Shown here: piece after piece, positions 30,871 to 46,190 of the stretch
Position numbering within the stretch: the stretch's first letter is position 1
Layout: every line of letters begins with the position of its first letter
Assembly (NCBI GenBank): GCA_032768795.1
Contig: CP136491.1
Coordinates: 806,001-870,000 of the forward strand
DNA from: Tremella fuciformis
Lineage: Eukaryota; Basidiomycota; Tremellomycetes; Tremellales; Tremellaceae
Direction: 5' to 3'
DNA: 64,000 bases
The notes under the pieces: generated by a model
What the model was told of the DNA's origin: nothing
Database searches by the model: none
What the model saw: the letters and a program-made list of their open reading frames with translations, nothing else
Program-made: the position numbers and the translations under genes

Positions 30871-31326
30871 GTGTCGAGCGATGGTGAGTTGGCAGATATC
30901 AGATAGAGAGGAGAGTAGTATCGCTGCATCTTAGAGAACCCTTGCCGTCGGTGGAGGGCGGGTGGCAACTATCTCCTTGAGTCCGAGCCTGTTACAGCTT
31001 GATACGTCCACCACACTCTGCATGCACCTCGCAGACGGCGACGGCCTGGTCTGGCATGCATCTCGACCTAGTTATGTGCTTCGAGTGAATCGAGTGCTGC
31101 CTACCTATACTGGCCATGCTGTTGCCGCGGCTAGATCATGAGAGCCGCGCTTAAGCGCTTGTTGAAAGATCCGGCCGGGTGTGTAGCCGAACTGACCACT
31201 TTCAGAGCTGGACATACAAATGACTCACTTCCTTTCTTCTACAACAGCAGGTACTCACCGAGGACACGGCGAGCAAACAGACACGTACTCATCACTCACA
31301 CAACACCACAGCTCGAAGGAAACGCC
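30871..31326. promoter_or_regulatory. Divergent promoter region (leucine-rich protein / ALDH7)
   Basis: 456 bp lie between divergent start codons. No distinct motif was recognised; both promoters and leaders must be here. Confidence 0.4.
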
Positions 31327-33823
31327 ATGATCCGTCTCCTCTCTCGGGCACACACCGTCCAAGCGACCCGGACACTGGCCGGTCGTCGGGGTCTCTCGAG
31401 CAGGGCCGCGAGCGTCCTGAGCGCACTCGACCTCCCGACGGACGGGTCCAGTATTCCTGGCGTCTACGATGGCAAGTGGGGCGGCACAGGTCCCTCCATC
31501 GAATCCAAATGCCCGGCAACAGGCGAGGTCATCGGTCGCGTGTCGACCGTGAGCAGCATTCTTTGGCAAAGCCCTTGGGAGCTGAGGAACAGGCGACGGT
31601 ACAGGAAGCCAAGGAGGCGATCGCACGAACCAAAGAGGCGTCTCTTGCTGTCCGGCGTATGCCGGGGCCCAAGCGCGGCGAAGTTATCAGGCAGATGAGG
31701 GAAGCGCTGGCGAGCAAGGTGGGCGAGCTGGGGGATCTGGTCAGTCTCGAGATGGGCAAGATCAAGTCGGAGGGCAAGGGCGAAGTACAAGAGGTTGGTA
31801 GTCAGCTCAGCGAGTAGAGGGCAAAAGCTGATAGCGTAGTTTGTCGACATTGTGAGTATGAAGCGACTGATGCCGCTCAATTCTCATGATAGTGCGACTA
31901 TGCCACTGGTCTTTCGAGATCTATGGCGGGCAGGGTATTGCCCTCAGAGCGGCCTGAGCATGTTATCTACGAGAGTGGGTTCAGCTCATGAATTTGGCAG
32001 CAGAACCCGGACCGCTGACCAGTAGTCCCCAATCCTCTTGGCGTCATTGGCATAATATCTGCTTTCAACTTTCCCGTGAGTGTCCTCTTCTTGCTCGAAA
32101 TGTGCTGACTTTCAGGTGGCTGTCTATGTGAGTCAATGGATACTGCCAGCTCGAAGACCAGCCGCTGACTATGTCAGGGATGGTAGGCTATTCTTGTGCT
32201 GTGTTGACTGATCAATATTTACCCTCAAGGAATCTAGCAATAGCTTTGGCGACAGGGTGAGAAGCGATCGACGATCAAAGAAGGAAGCTGACGAGCAGTA
32301 ACTCGACCATTTGGAAACCCTCTATGACAACGCCTCTGTGAGTGTGTTGTGCCAGACATAGCTAATACCAGATCTGCTATTGCCGTGACACGGCTACTGG
32401 AACCTGTTTTGCAATCGAATGGTCTGCCGGGAGCCGCCATCTCACTGGTCAACGGTGGCAACGATGTAGGAAAGGAGCTTGTCGGTAGCCCAGAAGTCGA
32501 TCTAGGTCAGCGTCTCATTTTTCTGCTTCTCATATCTGAACTTATTGTCAGTCAGCTTTACAGGCAGCGAGCGAGTGGGCAAGATTGTCGGCTCGGCGGT
32601 CCAAGAGAGGTTCGGCAAAGTGAGCGCTGAAGGACATTACACTAAGTACTGATCATTTCAGTCCATCCTCGAATTGGGAGGCAACAACGGTCCGTCTCAC
32701 GAGTGTCGAAATAGCTGACATGCTGACTGCGAAGCCGTCATCGTGAATGAAGATGCCGACTTGCGACTTGCGCTACAGGCCGTTCTCTTCGCTGCCGTCG
32801 GAACAGCGTCAGCTAGCCTATCATTGACGTGGGACGAGCTGACGTACAGAGGCCAGCGTTGCACATCGACACGCCGTCTCCTGCTGCATCGCTCGATATC
32901 AAAGCAGTTCTTGGCCAAGCTTCTGCCTCTCTATGACTCGGCCACCGCACTGCCCATCGGTGACCCGCTCAACCCTGCCACTCTGATAGGGCCGCTCCAC
33001 ACGCCTAGCGCCGTCGAGCTATACGAGCGGACCCTAGAAGGGGTCGTCAACCGTGGTGGCGAGGTCTTGACCAAGCGCAGTGGTAAGCTCCAAGATGGGC
33101 CGGCAGCATGGTCCGAGGGCAGTGGCGGGAACTGGGTATGGCCCACCGTGGTCAAACCCAAGAAAGACGACCCATGCTGGCAAGAAGAGTGCGTATCGCC
33201 CGTACCTCCCTCGTGAGTTCTGACGCCCCAGGTGCTTTGCGCCTATACTCTATGTGGCCGAGTTTGAGACGCTTGAAGAGGCGATCGCGTGAGTCGTGGA
33301 CTAAGTGTTCCGGTGTCGACTGATGTTCAGCCTCAACAATGCCGTGCCACAAGGGCTGTCGTCTAGTCTGTTCACTTCGTCATTGCAGTCGATGGGCAAG
33401 TGGCTCGGCCCAGAAGGCAGCGACTGCGGGCTGGTCAACGTGAGTCCCCCACATGAGCTCGAGCATAGAGCACGGTGATGGTGTTGATGCTGATGCCAGA
33501 TCAACATGGGCACTTCGGGCGCCGAGATCGGTGCGGCTTTCGGCGGGTAAGCCGGCCCCGTGCATCTGCATGAAGATGTACGCTGACGAACAGGAACAAA
33601 TCGACGGTCAGCTGGACCGGGATCCTCGTGGTGGCTAAGCTGACGTGCAGGGATGGGGCCGGGAATCCGGGGGAGACGCATGGAAGCAGTACGTGCGGTG
33701 GAGCTCAGTGCGTCCTTGTCACAGTGTAAAGCAAGGCTCACCGACTCGCAGGCTTCGGTCAACTATTCCAGCGCACTGCCACTGGCCCAAGGCGTCAACT
33801 TTGGGATTGGCGGCTCAGACTAG
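31327..33823 (+). CDS. ALDH7-family aldehyde dehydrogenase (alpha-aminoadipic semialdehyde type), mitochondrial
   Basis: Twenty exons give 550 residues: 31327-31548, 31587-31793, 31840-31851, 31893-31974, 32026-32075, 32116-32127, 32178-32182, 32230-32256, 32299-32337, 32372-32505, 32552-32619, 32662-32689, 32735-32807, 32850-33188, 33232-33288, 33331-33439, 33500-33546, 33594-33606, 33651-33707, 33752-33823. Every phase matches. Landmarks are an Arg/Ser-rich presequence, [39 protein letters not shown] with the general-base Glu (about 288), GQRCTSTRR with the catalytic Cys (about 323), and the family C-terminus [14 protein letters not shown] to [14 protein letters not shown]7 enzymes oxidise aminoadipate semialdehyde in lysine breakdown and other aldehydes. 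Exon 7 is only 5 nt, and four other exons are 12-27 nt. Confidence 0.92.
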
Positions 33824-34113
33824 TCGTCCCTCACGTAGATTTTCATTGTCCAGGACTATCTCGCATGGCATGCTGCGGCGTACGCATACTCACACTTGGA
33901 TGCATCGTCTATACCACAGACAGGTGATTGATGCAGGAGGATCCGGACAGGATCCCTTGTGGTATGAGAGCCAGAGAAGGCCAGACAGTATTATATGGAT
34001 ACAGGGTCACCTCCCCCCTCTCTATCGCTGTCGCTATCGCCATCCCGCCCGTCTCTCTCTCCAGATCACGTTCCCCTGGACACGTAGCATCATCCTTCGA
34101 AGGATCAAAGGGC

Positions 34114-37100
34114 TTATCGCTTCTGCCACCGCAAGAAGCGGGCGGCGAAAAGGAGGACAAGGACGTTGAAGACACTGTAGCAGATCTGGTTGTCAGATAA
34201 AACCTTGCAGGACTCAGAAGAGGGGCTCACGAAGATACCAAAGTTCCTCCACCTGTCGTCAAACTCCATGTTGAGGTTGGCAAAGAACGAGTCGCCGACC
34301 GAGTACTGGCAGAACTCGCAGTCCCCAGTGGACGACTCGTTGTTGATGTACCCGCCGACGGCGGCGGCGAACGCGCCGGCGTAGTCGCCGCACGTTTGGC
34401 CGGAGGGGGCGGGGAAGACGCTGAACTCGCTCGAGCGGCACTTGACGTCGACGCCGTGGAGGCCGGTGGTGACGAGGCCCGAGACGAGCCACGTGAAGGG
34501 GTTGAGCCAGTACATCCACCTGCGCCAGAAGGTGGGAATGGTCGCGTAGGGCGCGGTGACGCCGCAGAAAACGGAGAAGAGGACGAGCAGGAAGGGGTTG
34601 AAGAGCGCGGCGACGAGGATGGAGGGCGAGAGCGCGGCGACGGCCTGGCCGAGGGTCACGGAGAAGATCTCGGTGAAGAGGATCATCAGGAAGAAGTACC
34701 CGGCGCGGCTGGACGCGTGCGGGAAGCCGACGCCGTAGTAGAGCAGCAGGAAGAAGGCCACGGAGCACAGGAGCGAGTAGGGCATCTCGGCGATCATCTG
34801 CGTAAGGGCAAAGATGGTCGACGAGTACATCTTGGAGCTGGCCTCGCGATTGAATGTCATGCGGGACATGATGTACTGCGGCTCAATCTGCGCGAGCACG
34901 AGCGCGGGCAGGATGGTCGCGAAGAAGACGGCGAACACGCGATACTGCAGGGCGGCGAGCGAGTTGTTGAGCTGCAGGAAGGTGAGCGTCACCACAAGCG
35001 CAATGGCAATGTGCGCAAAAAGACGCGTCCACTGGTAGTCGGCGTTACGCCACAGGGCGATGTTGGTGCGCTCGAGGACGGTCTTGAGCTGGAACATGGT
35101 GGTGGTGGCGTACTCGCGGGCCTTGTCGTTGGTGTCGTCCGGCTTGGCAAGGGCGTCCGCCTTGAGCTTGGTGATCTCGCGCTTGGTGTTCTCAAACTCG
35201 GGCGAGTTGAGCCACTTCTGGTGCCAGTCGCCGCCGATACGTCGTCGAGAGCCAGCGCCAATAGCCTCAAGCATGAACTCGGCCGGGTTGGCGTCGTGCG
35301 GGACTTTGGCACCGTTGCGCTCGAGGTAGTCGATGAGGACCTTGGAGTCGGGTCCGATGTCGCCAAAGTAGACACACTGACCACCGCCTTGGAGCAGGAG
35401 AAGACGGTCGAACGACTGGAAAAGCAGGGCGTTGGGCTGATGAATGGTACACAGGATTTTCTGGCCGGCGGCGGTGAGCTTGCGCAGGAAACGAACGATG
35501 TTGTAGGCGGATTGACCGTCGAGTCCCGAGGTGGGCTCGTCCAAGAACAAGAGGAGCTCGGGCTTGGCGGCAAGCTCGACACCGATGGTGACACGCTTGC
35601 GAGCTTCGACGGAAAGACCGTAGCCGGGGAAACCGATCATACCGTCGGCGAGATCCTGGAGCTCAAGGAGCTCAATGATGTCCTCGCAGTAGGCGTTCTT
35701 CTCCTCGACGGAGACGGACTGGGGCTGACGAAGGTAGGCGGAGAATCGGAGAGCCTCGCGGACAGTGGTGGTCCACTCGTGCACGTCAAGCTGCTCGGCG
35801 TAGGCACAACCACGCTGGAAGTCCCGGCCGATTGGGCGACCATTCATGAGGATATCACCGGAAATGACACCGATGCTCTTACGGTTTGCGAGCACATCGA
35901 GCAGCGTAGTCTTGCCGGCACCGGAAGCACCCATAAGAGCGGTGAGGGTGCCTGGTTTGACATAGCCAAAGACGTTGTTGAGCAGCTGGCGCTGACCTCC
36001 TGGGACAGGGACGAAGTAGTTGAGGTTCTCCCATGTGAAGGGCTTCGGAGCCATGGCGAGGTCTGAGAGGTCCTGGTCGAGCTTGCCGGCACGGAAGGCG
36101 TCGCGGCGTTCAGCGAGTCGCTCGTTGAGCTGCTTCTCCTCCTTGCCTTCCTTCTTGTAGACGACGATGGAGAAGTGCTTCTGGCCGAGCTGGAGGAGCT
36201 CGATGAAGAGCATCTGGAGGACCATGAAGAAGACGAAGAAGCCGATGAGGATGCCGTAGTTGCGCCAGATGTGCGACTTGGAGTACTGGAAAGCGGCGTT
36301 CATGTAGGCGGTACCGGTGACCATGTTTTGACCGGCCGAACTGCCCGAGATCGAGCACAGCTGGTTGGGGCCGACAGTATCAGAGAAGCCGGTGATACCC
36401 AAAGACGGGATGTTTCGGGGCAGGATGTACGAGCCGTCACACGTGAGGTTGATGCGCGAAAACTCGTTGGCAAAGATGGCCTCGTAGCCGTACGACAGCG
36501 GATTGAGGTAGAACAACCAGAAGAGCCATCGCTTCATAGCAAACACGGGGATCTACATGGTGAGCGTTGAGTCATCTACTGTTCACGGCAACGCACCATG
36601 TAGCCAGTGTAGGTGACCATGAGAGAGATGAGCACCGAGGCAAGACGAGCCGCGACGTTGTAGTCAGAGGTGGCCACACCGAGCGTACGCTGGTCGTCAG
36701 CGGGATTGTGATAGAGCAGTGCGAAGCCTCACGAAGAAACCAGCCATGACCATGAACGTGGTAAAGACGAAGAGATAGAACGTGAAGAAAGCGCCACCAG
36801 AGCTGTACAGACCTCCCATGAAGTAAAGAATGATAGAGAAGATGAAGATGTTGGCGGCGTTGTACGGTACATCAGCAGTAACGGCAGCGACAGCAAAGGC
36901 GGCAGGGCGGTAGAAACGGTATCCGACTTGTCGGTAGAGGATGGGACGACCCATCATCTGACTGGGAAGCTCGGAGAACGAGGTCAAGGCGTTGAAGAGG
37001 AGACCCAAGAAAAGCAGACCACCGCGGGTGAAGGCGCCAGAGGCGGATTCGGGCAGCTGGAAGTAGATAGATCCGACGATGAGGGCAATGATGATACTGG

Positions 37101-39016
37101 TCGAGAAGCCTGCAAGGTCAGCGCTGCATTTGGGGATACGGCGGAAGACTGACCGGTGTAGATGCCGAACTTGTCTTGGAACTTGAGGATGGTTTGTCGC
37201 TTGGTGATGGCGAGGACCTGGGAGATGAACGAGACGGTGTAGGGCGACTTCTTGCCAACACCCTTGTGCTTCTGCTCCTTGACGGCATCCTTGAACTCCC
37301 TGGCGGCCGCGCCGTCGCTGTGCATGAGGGCCTTGTACTCGTCTTTCTCGGCAATCATGCGCCTGCAGATCTCAGAGTTGCGGTAGGCCTCGGCCATCCT
37401 CTCTGGGGTGGAGGGGACCGAGTCGGCATCCTTGCCATCGGCAAATTGACGTTCGTTGGGGTCGGTGCAGCCAGACAGGTAGTCGGCGGAAGTCTGACGG
37501 GGGAGGTCCTGGCAGTCAGCTCGGTCCCGAAATAAGAATCGTGACGCACCTTGTAGCCCAAAGAAAGCATGTAAGCGCGGGCCTCCTTGGTAGGACCAAA
37601 GTAGACGACGTAGCCCTCATTGATGACCATGACCTTGTCGAACTGGTCGTAGATGCCCTCACCAGCCTGGTAGAGGGAGACAAAAGTGGTCTGCTGCATA
37701 ATATCGGTCATGAGTCGGAGAGACTTGGCATAGTCGAGAGCGGTGGAGGCGTCCAGACCACGGGTCGAGTTGTCCCACGAGGCGAGAGCGGCGCCGGATA
37801 CCCACATCTCGGCGATGGACACACGCTTGCGCTCACCACCAGACACACCACGGACAAAGGCGTTTCCGACAACGGTGTTGGCGGTGTGCTTGATGTTGAG
37901 CATGGAAAGGAGCATGTTGAGGACATCTTCGCGGAACTGGTTGAGGGAGAGGCCCGGGATTCGCTTGCGAGGCGACTTGGTGTTGAGGGCGAAACGGATA
38001 GTCTGGGAGACGGTGAGGGTCGGGAGATGGTCGTCGTCTTCCTGGTTGTAGACGACCTCGCCGGCATAATACTTGGACATTTCTTTCCACCCCACGCCGG
38101 CGTACTCGACGTCGCCGTTGACTTCGAGGTAGGGATCACGGATGTTGGCGATGGACTTGAGGAAGGTGGAGCAGCCGGCATTGGGGCGACCGAGTACGAG
38201 ACACATCTCTCCGGGCCTGAGGAGACCCGAGTTCTTCTGCAGGATGGTCTTTGGCTTTGGCGCAAAGGGCTTGAAGCCAAACCAGCCGAGGACGGTGAGG
38301 ACGGGCATGAGGAACTGCTCGATGATGGCGGAGATGAAGACCCGGATGTTGATCTTCATGCCGCCTGCGCCGATGACCTCGAGGTCCTCCCACGTCACCC
38401 CAACGGCCTTGTGCTTGATGCCGGCCTCGTCGCTCTTCTCGCGCCCGGAGCGCAGCACATCGGCCAGGTCAAAGTCGGGCTCGGCCTCGCGGGCCTTCTC
38501 GACGTCGGCCTGCGAGTGGCCGGTGACGATGCGCTTGGGCTGGCCGCCAAAGTGCGACATGGAGCTGCGGCGCGTGTTCATGCGCTGTAGCTCCTGCGAG
38601 TGCTGGGACATGGTCGAGTACTTGCGCTCGAGGGCGTGGAACTCCTCCTTGCCCCTGCGCACCGAGACGTGGCGGTCCTCCAGGTCGGCGACGTGGTCCA
38701 TCGACGAGCTGGCCGAGTGGTTGAGGCCGCTCGACGGTCCGCTGCCCACAGCGGGCGCCGCGAGCCCGCCATCGTGCTTCTCGTTGTTTTCCGCATCCTC
38801 TGCGAGCGTCCCGCCGGACGAAGAGCCGTCTCCGCCCAGGCCTGCTTTCTCGTCGATAGTAGTCGGTGCGGCGGCAGTGGTGTGCTGTTGGTGGTTGTGG
38901 AAGTGGGCGTGGGCACTGGGGCTGGTCGCGGCGGTAGGCGAGGGGGGTCCTTCGCCAACAGGGGTGCCGAGGAGGATGCCCGAGGCGCGGTGCTCGAGAC
39001 CCTGGCGTTCGGCCAT
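34114..39016 (-). CDS. PDR-type ABC multidrug transporter (ABCG, full size)
   Basis: Six exons (39016-37550, 37508-37154, 37109-36733, 36689-36597, 36552-34231, 34185-34114) give 1561 residues in the order (NBD-TMD)x2. NBD1 has the PDR-type degenerate Walker A GRPNAGCSTFLK (about 275), VSGGERKRVSIAEM and WDNSTRGLDASTAL. NBD2 has GASGAGKTTLLDVLANR (about 970), signature LSVEARKRVTIGVEL and LLFLDEPTSGLDGQSA. Six hydrophobic helices follow each NBD, with Cys-containing external loops. The long Ser/His-rich N-terminus is disordered. Cryptococcal relatives (Afr1 and others) export azoles and lipids at the plasma membrane. The final exon adds only the last membrane helix and RWQKR. Confidence 0.95.
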
Positions 39017-40036
39017 GTTTGGGTGGGTGGTACGATAGTCGGCGGCCAGTGTTGTTGTTGCGATGTCGATGGCGATGGCGGTCCGAGAAAAGTGTCGATC
39101 TGCACAAACAAACGGAACAAAGCGAATCGATGAACGGGGGAATACAGTCAGTAGGGTGTATCTATAGCAGCGATGAGAGAGAGAGAAAGAAGAGGGAGAA
39201 GGGGAAATGTCGCCGTGAGGCCGGATCGAGCCAAGCCTTTAACTCGTAAACCTACGTATCAGTGTCAGGTCTATTAGTCAGTGTAAATCATCATGGTAGC
39301 GTAAAACACACACTTCGGAGCCGGCGGCCACTCGTGCAATTCAGGGTAACACACCGCAGATTAGTCAATCGGATGACTCGTCAGGTCCTTTGGCTCATGG
39401 GGACGCCGACAAACTCTCGGCATTTTTAGGTCTTCGACGTCGGCGGATCCGACGTGCAACATGGCACGATACACCGACTCGAACAGCCGACTATTACCGC
39501 CACTTCTACTCGACCCAAAGCAGAGACATGGCGCAGGTATGCATCTCCCAGCCACACGCCCAGACCACCACTGGCCCGGCTCTTGCCTCCTGCCCCATAC
39601 AAATGACTATACTAGTTAGTGTCCCGTTCGAAAGGTATTTATTTACCTGTATCGAGATCTCCCCAGGCACGCGGCGATGGACCACACATGTCCGGCCGCC
39701 GGCACGACGGGAGCACAAAGTGAAAGACACTCGTAGTTCGATGGTACAAAGACGCTGACCGACGGTCATGGCGACTGCGAAGGCGATATAAATGCATAAA
39801 GCGATGCATCACCTAACACCTGCTGATGTCAAAGAATAGCAAGTTGGCAAGAGACACGTCTTTCATGGCGAGGACAGTAGCGTAAAAAGGGGTCTCGAGA
39901 CCGATGGCCATCTGCGTCGAGGCCATCCTCCCACCCTCCTTCACAAGCCTTAGTCAGACCGGATGCCCTGCTGACCGAAGCCGACACCGAGGCCCTCCCT
40001 TGGGCTGAGCTAGGCTGGGCTGGACTAGTCTTGGCG
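39017..40036. other. Intergenic: 5' region of the ABC transporter
   Basis: About 1 kb upstream of the ABC transporter start, reaching the 3' end of the helicase gene on the same strand. Short purine tracts (GAGAGAGAAAGAAGAGGGAG at about 39178) lie in what is probably the leader. A plus-strand open frame at about 39390-39758 lacks an ATG at its start and any recognisable domain, so it is not called. Confidence 0.4.
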
Positions 40037-42805
<2,769 letters not shown>

Positions 42806-43018
42806 CCCGCGGCAGACTGCTGATTGTCGGGTAGAGTAGACTGGTGACAGCACAAAGTATCATCAGTTGGCCGGAAATTTCTGTGCCTGAGCCGTTCAAG
42901 ATGACGTCCCGTTTCTCGTTTCAAGACATTCAATGCCATGCATGCAATAGTGGATGGTCGTGATCGTCTCTGTGCACTCGCAATGTCCGGATGTATGGTA
43001 GTTCCAGCATCACCCCAT

Positions 43019-45817
43019 CTACTCGACCTCATCATCCTCCTTGGCCCTAAAAGACGGACTCAAGAGATCTTCTTCCTCCTCAACGCCCGCTGGCAGCCGG
43101 GGCGAATTTGCCGGACTCGCCCCGCTGGCCGCCCGGTTCTTATGCCCAAAAGTGTACAGCCCACTCGCCAGGCCGCCCACCTTCCTAGGCGCGCCAATGA
43201 CACTGGCGGAGAAGCTCCTGCCCACATTCCCAACGCCATTGAGCAGACCACTGGGTCTTCGAAGCCTCTCTTCCAAAGCACCGGGGGTCAAGGGAGAAGT
43301 AGGTGTACCAGGGTACGGCGAGCCGGGAACGGACGGGCTTGGCGAGACAGTCCGGAGCTCCAGCGCGTCCCAGACGCTCTTGCTCTTGCGCCCCCTGGTG
43401 CCTTCCTCCGGCCCGTGCTCCTCGTGATCCTCGATAGGAGCGATCTCCATGCCTTCGGCCTCATGTAGCGTCCGCTTGATGGCGTTCAGGTCGTGCTCAA
43501 TGTCGTCGGCGCGCTTGAGCAGCCGTTCAAAGCCTTCCCACTTGACGCGGTCGGCAAGGTACTCGCGAGCATCTTTGAGCACCGCAGACGACTGCACAAC
43601 GCTGCCCACACCGAGTAGCGCCTCGAAACCTGAGAACACGCGATCTTCGTCGGCTACAGCGATCTCTAGATCGACCCGGGCGTCTTCGATCACCTCATAT
43701 ATCCCATCGAGGAGAGTCAGCAGAGCCGGATCCTCGGCTGGCGGAAGTCTGCGGGACAGAGAGGAAGGCAAAGGCAGAGGCAAGAAGGCTTTCTTGTGTC
43801 CGGAAGTGGGTCGAGGGTTTGGCAAAACGGGCGATCTCGGCGCTGGAGACGGCAAAGAGGCTCGCAAGGACGAGAGGGCGAGTGATAGGGAATGTAGGTT
43901 CGTCTGAAGTGGCTTGGACCGAGCGTGCAACGGCTCGAAGATCGTTCGCAATTCCTGAAGGCTGGGAGATGGCTCTTCCTTGACCGCGAGCGGCGGTGTT
44001 GAGGGTCGAGGTTCAGCTGCCTTGGCAACTTCTGTCGGATCAGACAGGCCGTTTGGCGCCGGGTCGCCGGATGAAGACACCTCCGCAGGATTCGAAGAGC
44101 GCCGCTGAGGCGAGTGATCCTCGTGCTCGATGTCGAACACCATATGGCCGTCTTGATCGCCTTCTTCGGGCTTGACTCCCTCCACCGCCTCCCTGGCCAG
44201 CCAGTCAACTCTCTGTCTCTCGAGCTCCATTCGCTTGTCCGTCTCGACCTGAAGGTCTTGGACCAGGGTGGTGACGAGCTCTTCGGCGAGCAATACTCTC
44301 GCAATAGATTCCTCCTCTCCATCGTTGGTTGGAGGCGTAGCCTCTGACTTTTTCTTGCCCAAGAGGCCTCGCCAGGACCGCCGCTTTGCTTCGTCCGTCG
44401 GTCGGCTGGAGCCGACCGCTTCTAGTCCCTCATCTAGCAGACCCTCCAGAACATCTGGTTCCAGCACAGCACCTTCCGCGCCTTCTCTGAGACGATTGAC
44501 CCTCTCAAGCCAGCGCTCGACTTTCCTCGCCTTCACCTCGTCTTGAGCGACCATCTTCAGCCGCAGGCCGACTTCCCTGCGCCGGCCAGCACTCTCGCGA
44601 CTGAGACCCTCGCTCATCTCATCGACGGCCGCCCTGAGCCTGACGTTACGTTGCTTCTCCTCGGAGAGAGTCTTGCGCAGACTGCCCGTTTCTTGGCGCA
44701 AGCTGGCTTGGGTAGCTTGTGATCTTGCCCGAAGATTCTCGAGGTGCATGTGAACGGTCGCGTGGGTCTTCTGGGTGAATGTCATATACCGCTCGACGAC
44801 CTTGGCGGCGGAGGCGTCATCTCGCAATGCCTTCTCCCTCTCTGCTTGCGACGCCACACGCAGAGCAGTCTCAGCAAGGAGTTGCTCGCGTAACGTCTCG
44901 AGAGTGTGTTGCAACTCCTCGATCTTCGCTTCGAGAGCGTGTATAGATTTTTCGCGGGATGTGAGGGTTGACGTGAAGTCGGTGAATAGGCGTTGGACGC
45001 CCTTCTGTCCGACGAGGAGGTTCGAGATGGACTCGGAGGCAGAGAGCGAGCCGGGCGCTTCGGACGGCGAAGGCAAGGAGGGAAAGGTCGCGGTCGTGGA
45101 CAGCTCGGGCGTAGAGTCGAGGAAGCCATTCGTGGGGTGTTTCGGTGTCTCTGGAGGGACAGCGGTGGGGTCCAGGGAATGCACGAGGGTCGAGTACTCT
45201 TGCAAGGCCAGGTCGCTGACGTTCAGCTCACGTAGACGGTTTATTGCAGTGCAAGCGACACACCACAGCTTTTTCTGCTCTTCCATGCGGCGCCGCTCTC
45301 CGCGCTCCCACTCAATCTCCTCGTCCCTATCATCCTCGATCCTCCGCAGCTCGTTGATCGTCGCGCGGTCCAGCTCCCGCTCCTTGTTTAGCCTGCCGAC
45401 CTCCTGCTTGCTGCTCGCCAGCTCGAGCTGCGTCGCCTGGAGCTTCTCCTCCGTCAGGTCCAGCTTGGCTGACAGTCGGCGATGAGCGAGCGACAGCTCG
45501 CTGAGGGTCGTGCTCGTCGACGAGCCCTGCGCAACAGGAGGCGAGGGGTGCGTCCTGACTCGTCAGCTCTGGAAGGCTCTGCAGCTGAAACCCAGCTACC
45601 TGAGCACTTCAGACTCTGCTCTGAGCGTGTCGCATGTCTTCTTCAGCACTGCATTCTCCTCTTTGACCAGCGAGAGCTCGAGCCGCGACCCCTGCAGTTG
45701 TATGGACGCCTGGTGGGCCGTCGTCTGGTACTGGTGCAGCTGCTGTCGGAGAGATGCGAGCTCGAGCATTAAGGGGTGGCCCGGTGCCAGGGACGTGGGC
45801 GCCGTCTTGCCCGACAT
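43019..45817 (-). CDS. Large coiled-coil protein, function unknown
   Basis: Two exons (45817-45600 and 45554-43019) give 917 residues. Residues about 15-75 form a first coiled coil (LASLRQQLHQYQTT, KEENAVLKKTCDTL). A longer one follows (LEAKIEELQHTLETLREQLL, then SLRKTLSEEKQRNVRLRAAVDEM). The C-terminal half is Ser/Pro/Glu-rich with scattered helices and SP-type sites (PSPSVPGSPYPGTPTSP). There are no membrane helices and no catalytic motifs. This pattern is common in cytoskeletal, septin-associated or Golgi-tethering proteins, but nothing here picks among them. It is on the same strand as, and 213 bp upstream of, the helicase start. Confidence 0.85.
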
Positions 45818-46190
45818 GACCGGTCGATTCTGCCAGCTGGCTCGGGCTGCTCAGAGTTCCAGCGCGAGGTTCGTCAAGTCCAGAGGAGCTCAGCGCATCT
45901 TGTATGCTCGCGTGAGTGGGAGGAGTGAAGTTGTAGAAACACTGCGGGCGCGGGTGTGTCAATTGCCCACGCGCCCAAGCTAGTGCCTGAACAGGACATC
46001 GGTCGCCGGAGATGGCTAAACCACTCCGCCATCTCGGTCCAGGTGAAGCGCACCAAGATGCATGGGTGCAGATGCTAGCGTGGATCTCATATTACAATGC
46101 AGAGGTGCTTGAGAAGCTAGGCCGTACAGGCTGCCATCATATGGCGGCTCCATGCAGATGCGGCAGGTAGACCATATCGGGAGTCTAGGT
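45818..46190. other. Intergenic: upstream of coiled-coil gene, 3' flank of RLI1
   Basis: 373 bp between two genes on the same strand. Nothing else is recognised. Confidence 0.4.

Noticed and set aside
34396..36066. Plus-strand open frame of 556 codons opposite the ABC transporter
   Set aside because: It is antisense to NBD2 and the membrane region of a clearly coding gene, is rich in Glu/Gly/Val as expected from the complement of GC-rich codons, and has no domain.
37541..38590. Plus-strand frame of 349 codons opposite the ABC transporter N-terminal half
   Set aside because: Same reason: the complement of biased codons in a real gene, with low-complexity composition and no homology I recognise.
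24705..39016. Idea of a secondary-metabolite cluster (MFS, aldehyde dehydrogenase and ABC transporter, with Zn2Cys6 genes nearby)
   Set aside because: There is no backbone enzyme (polyketide synthase, peptide synthetase, terpene synthase), and the genes between are housekeeping types in mixed orientations.
39390..39758. Plus-strand open frame upstream of the ABC transporter
   Set aside because: It begins at a non-ATG codon, has no domain, and lies in the likely promoter and leader region.
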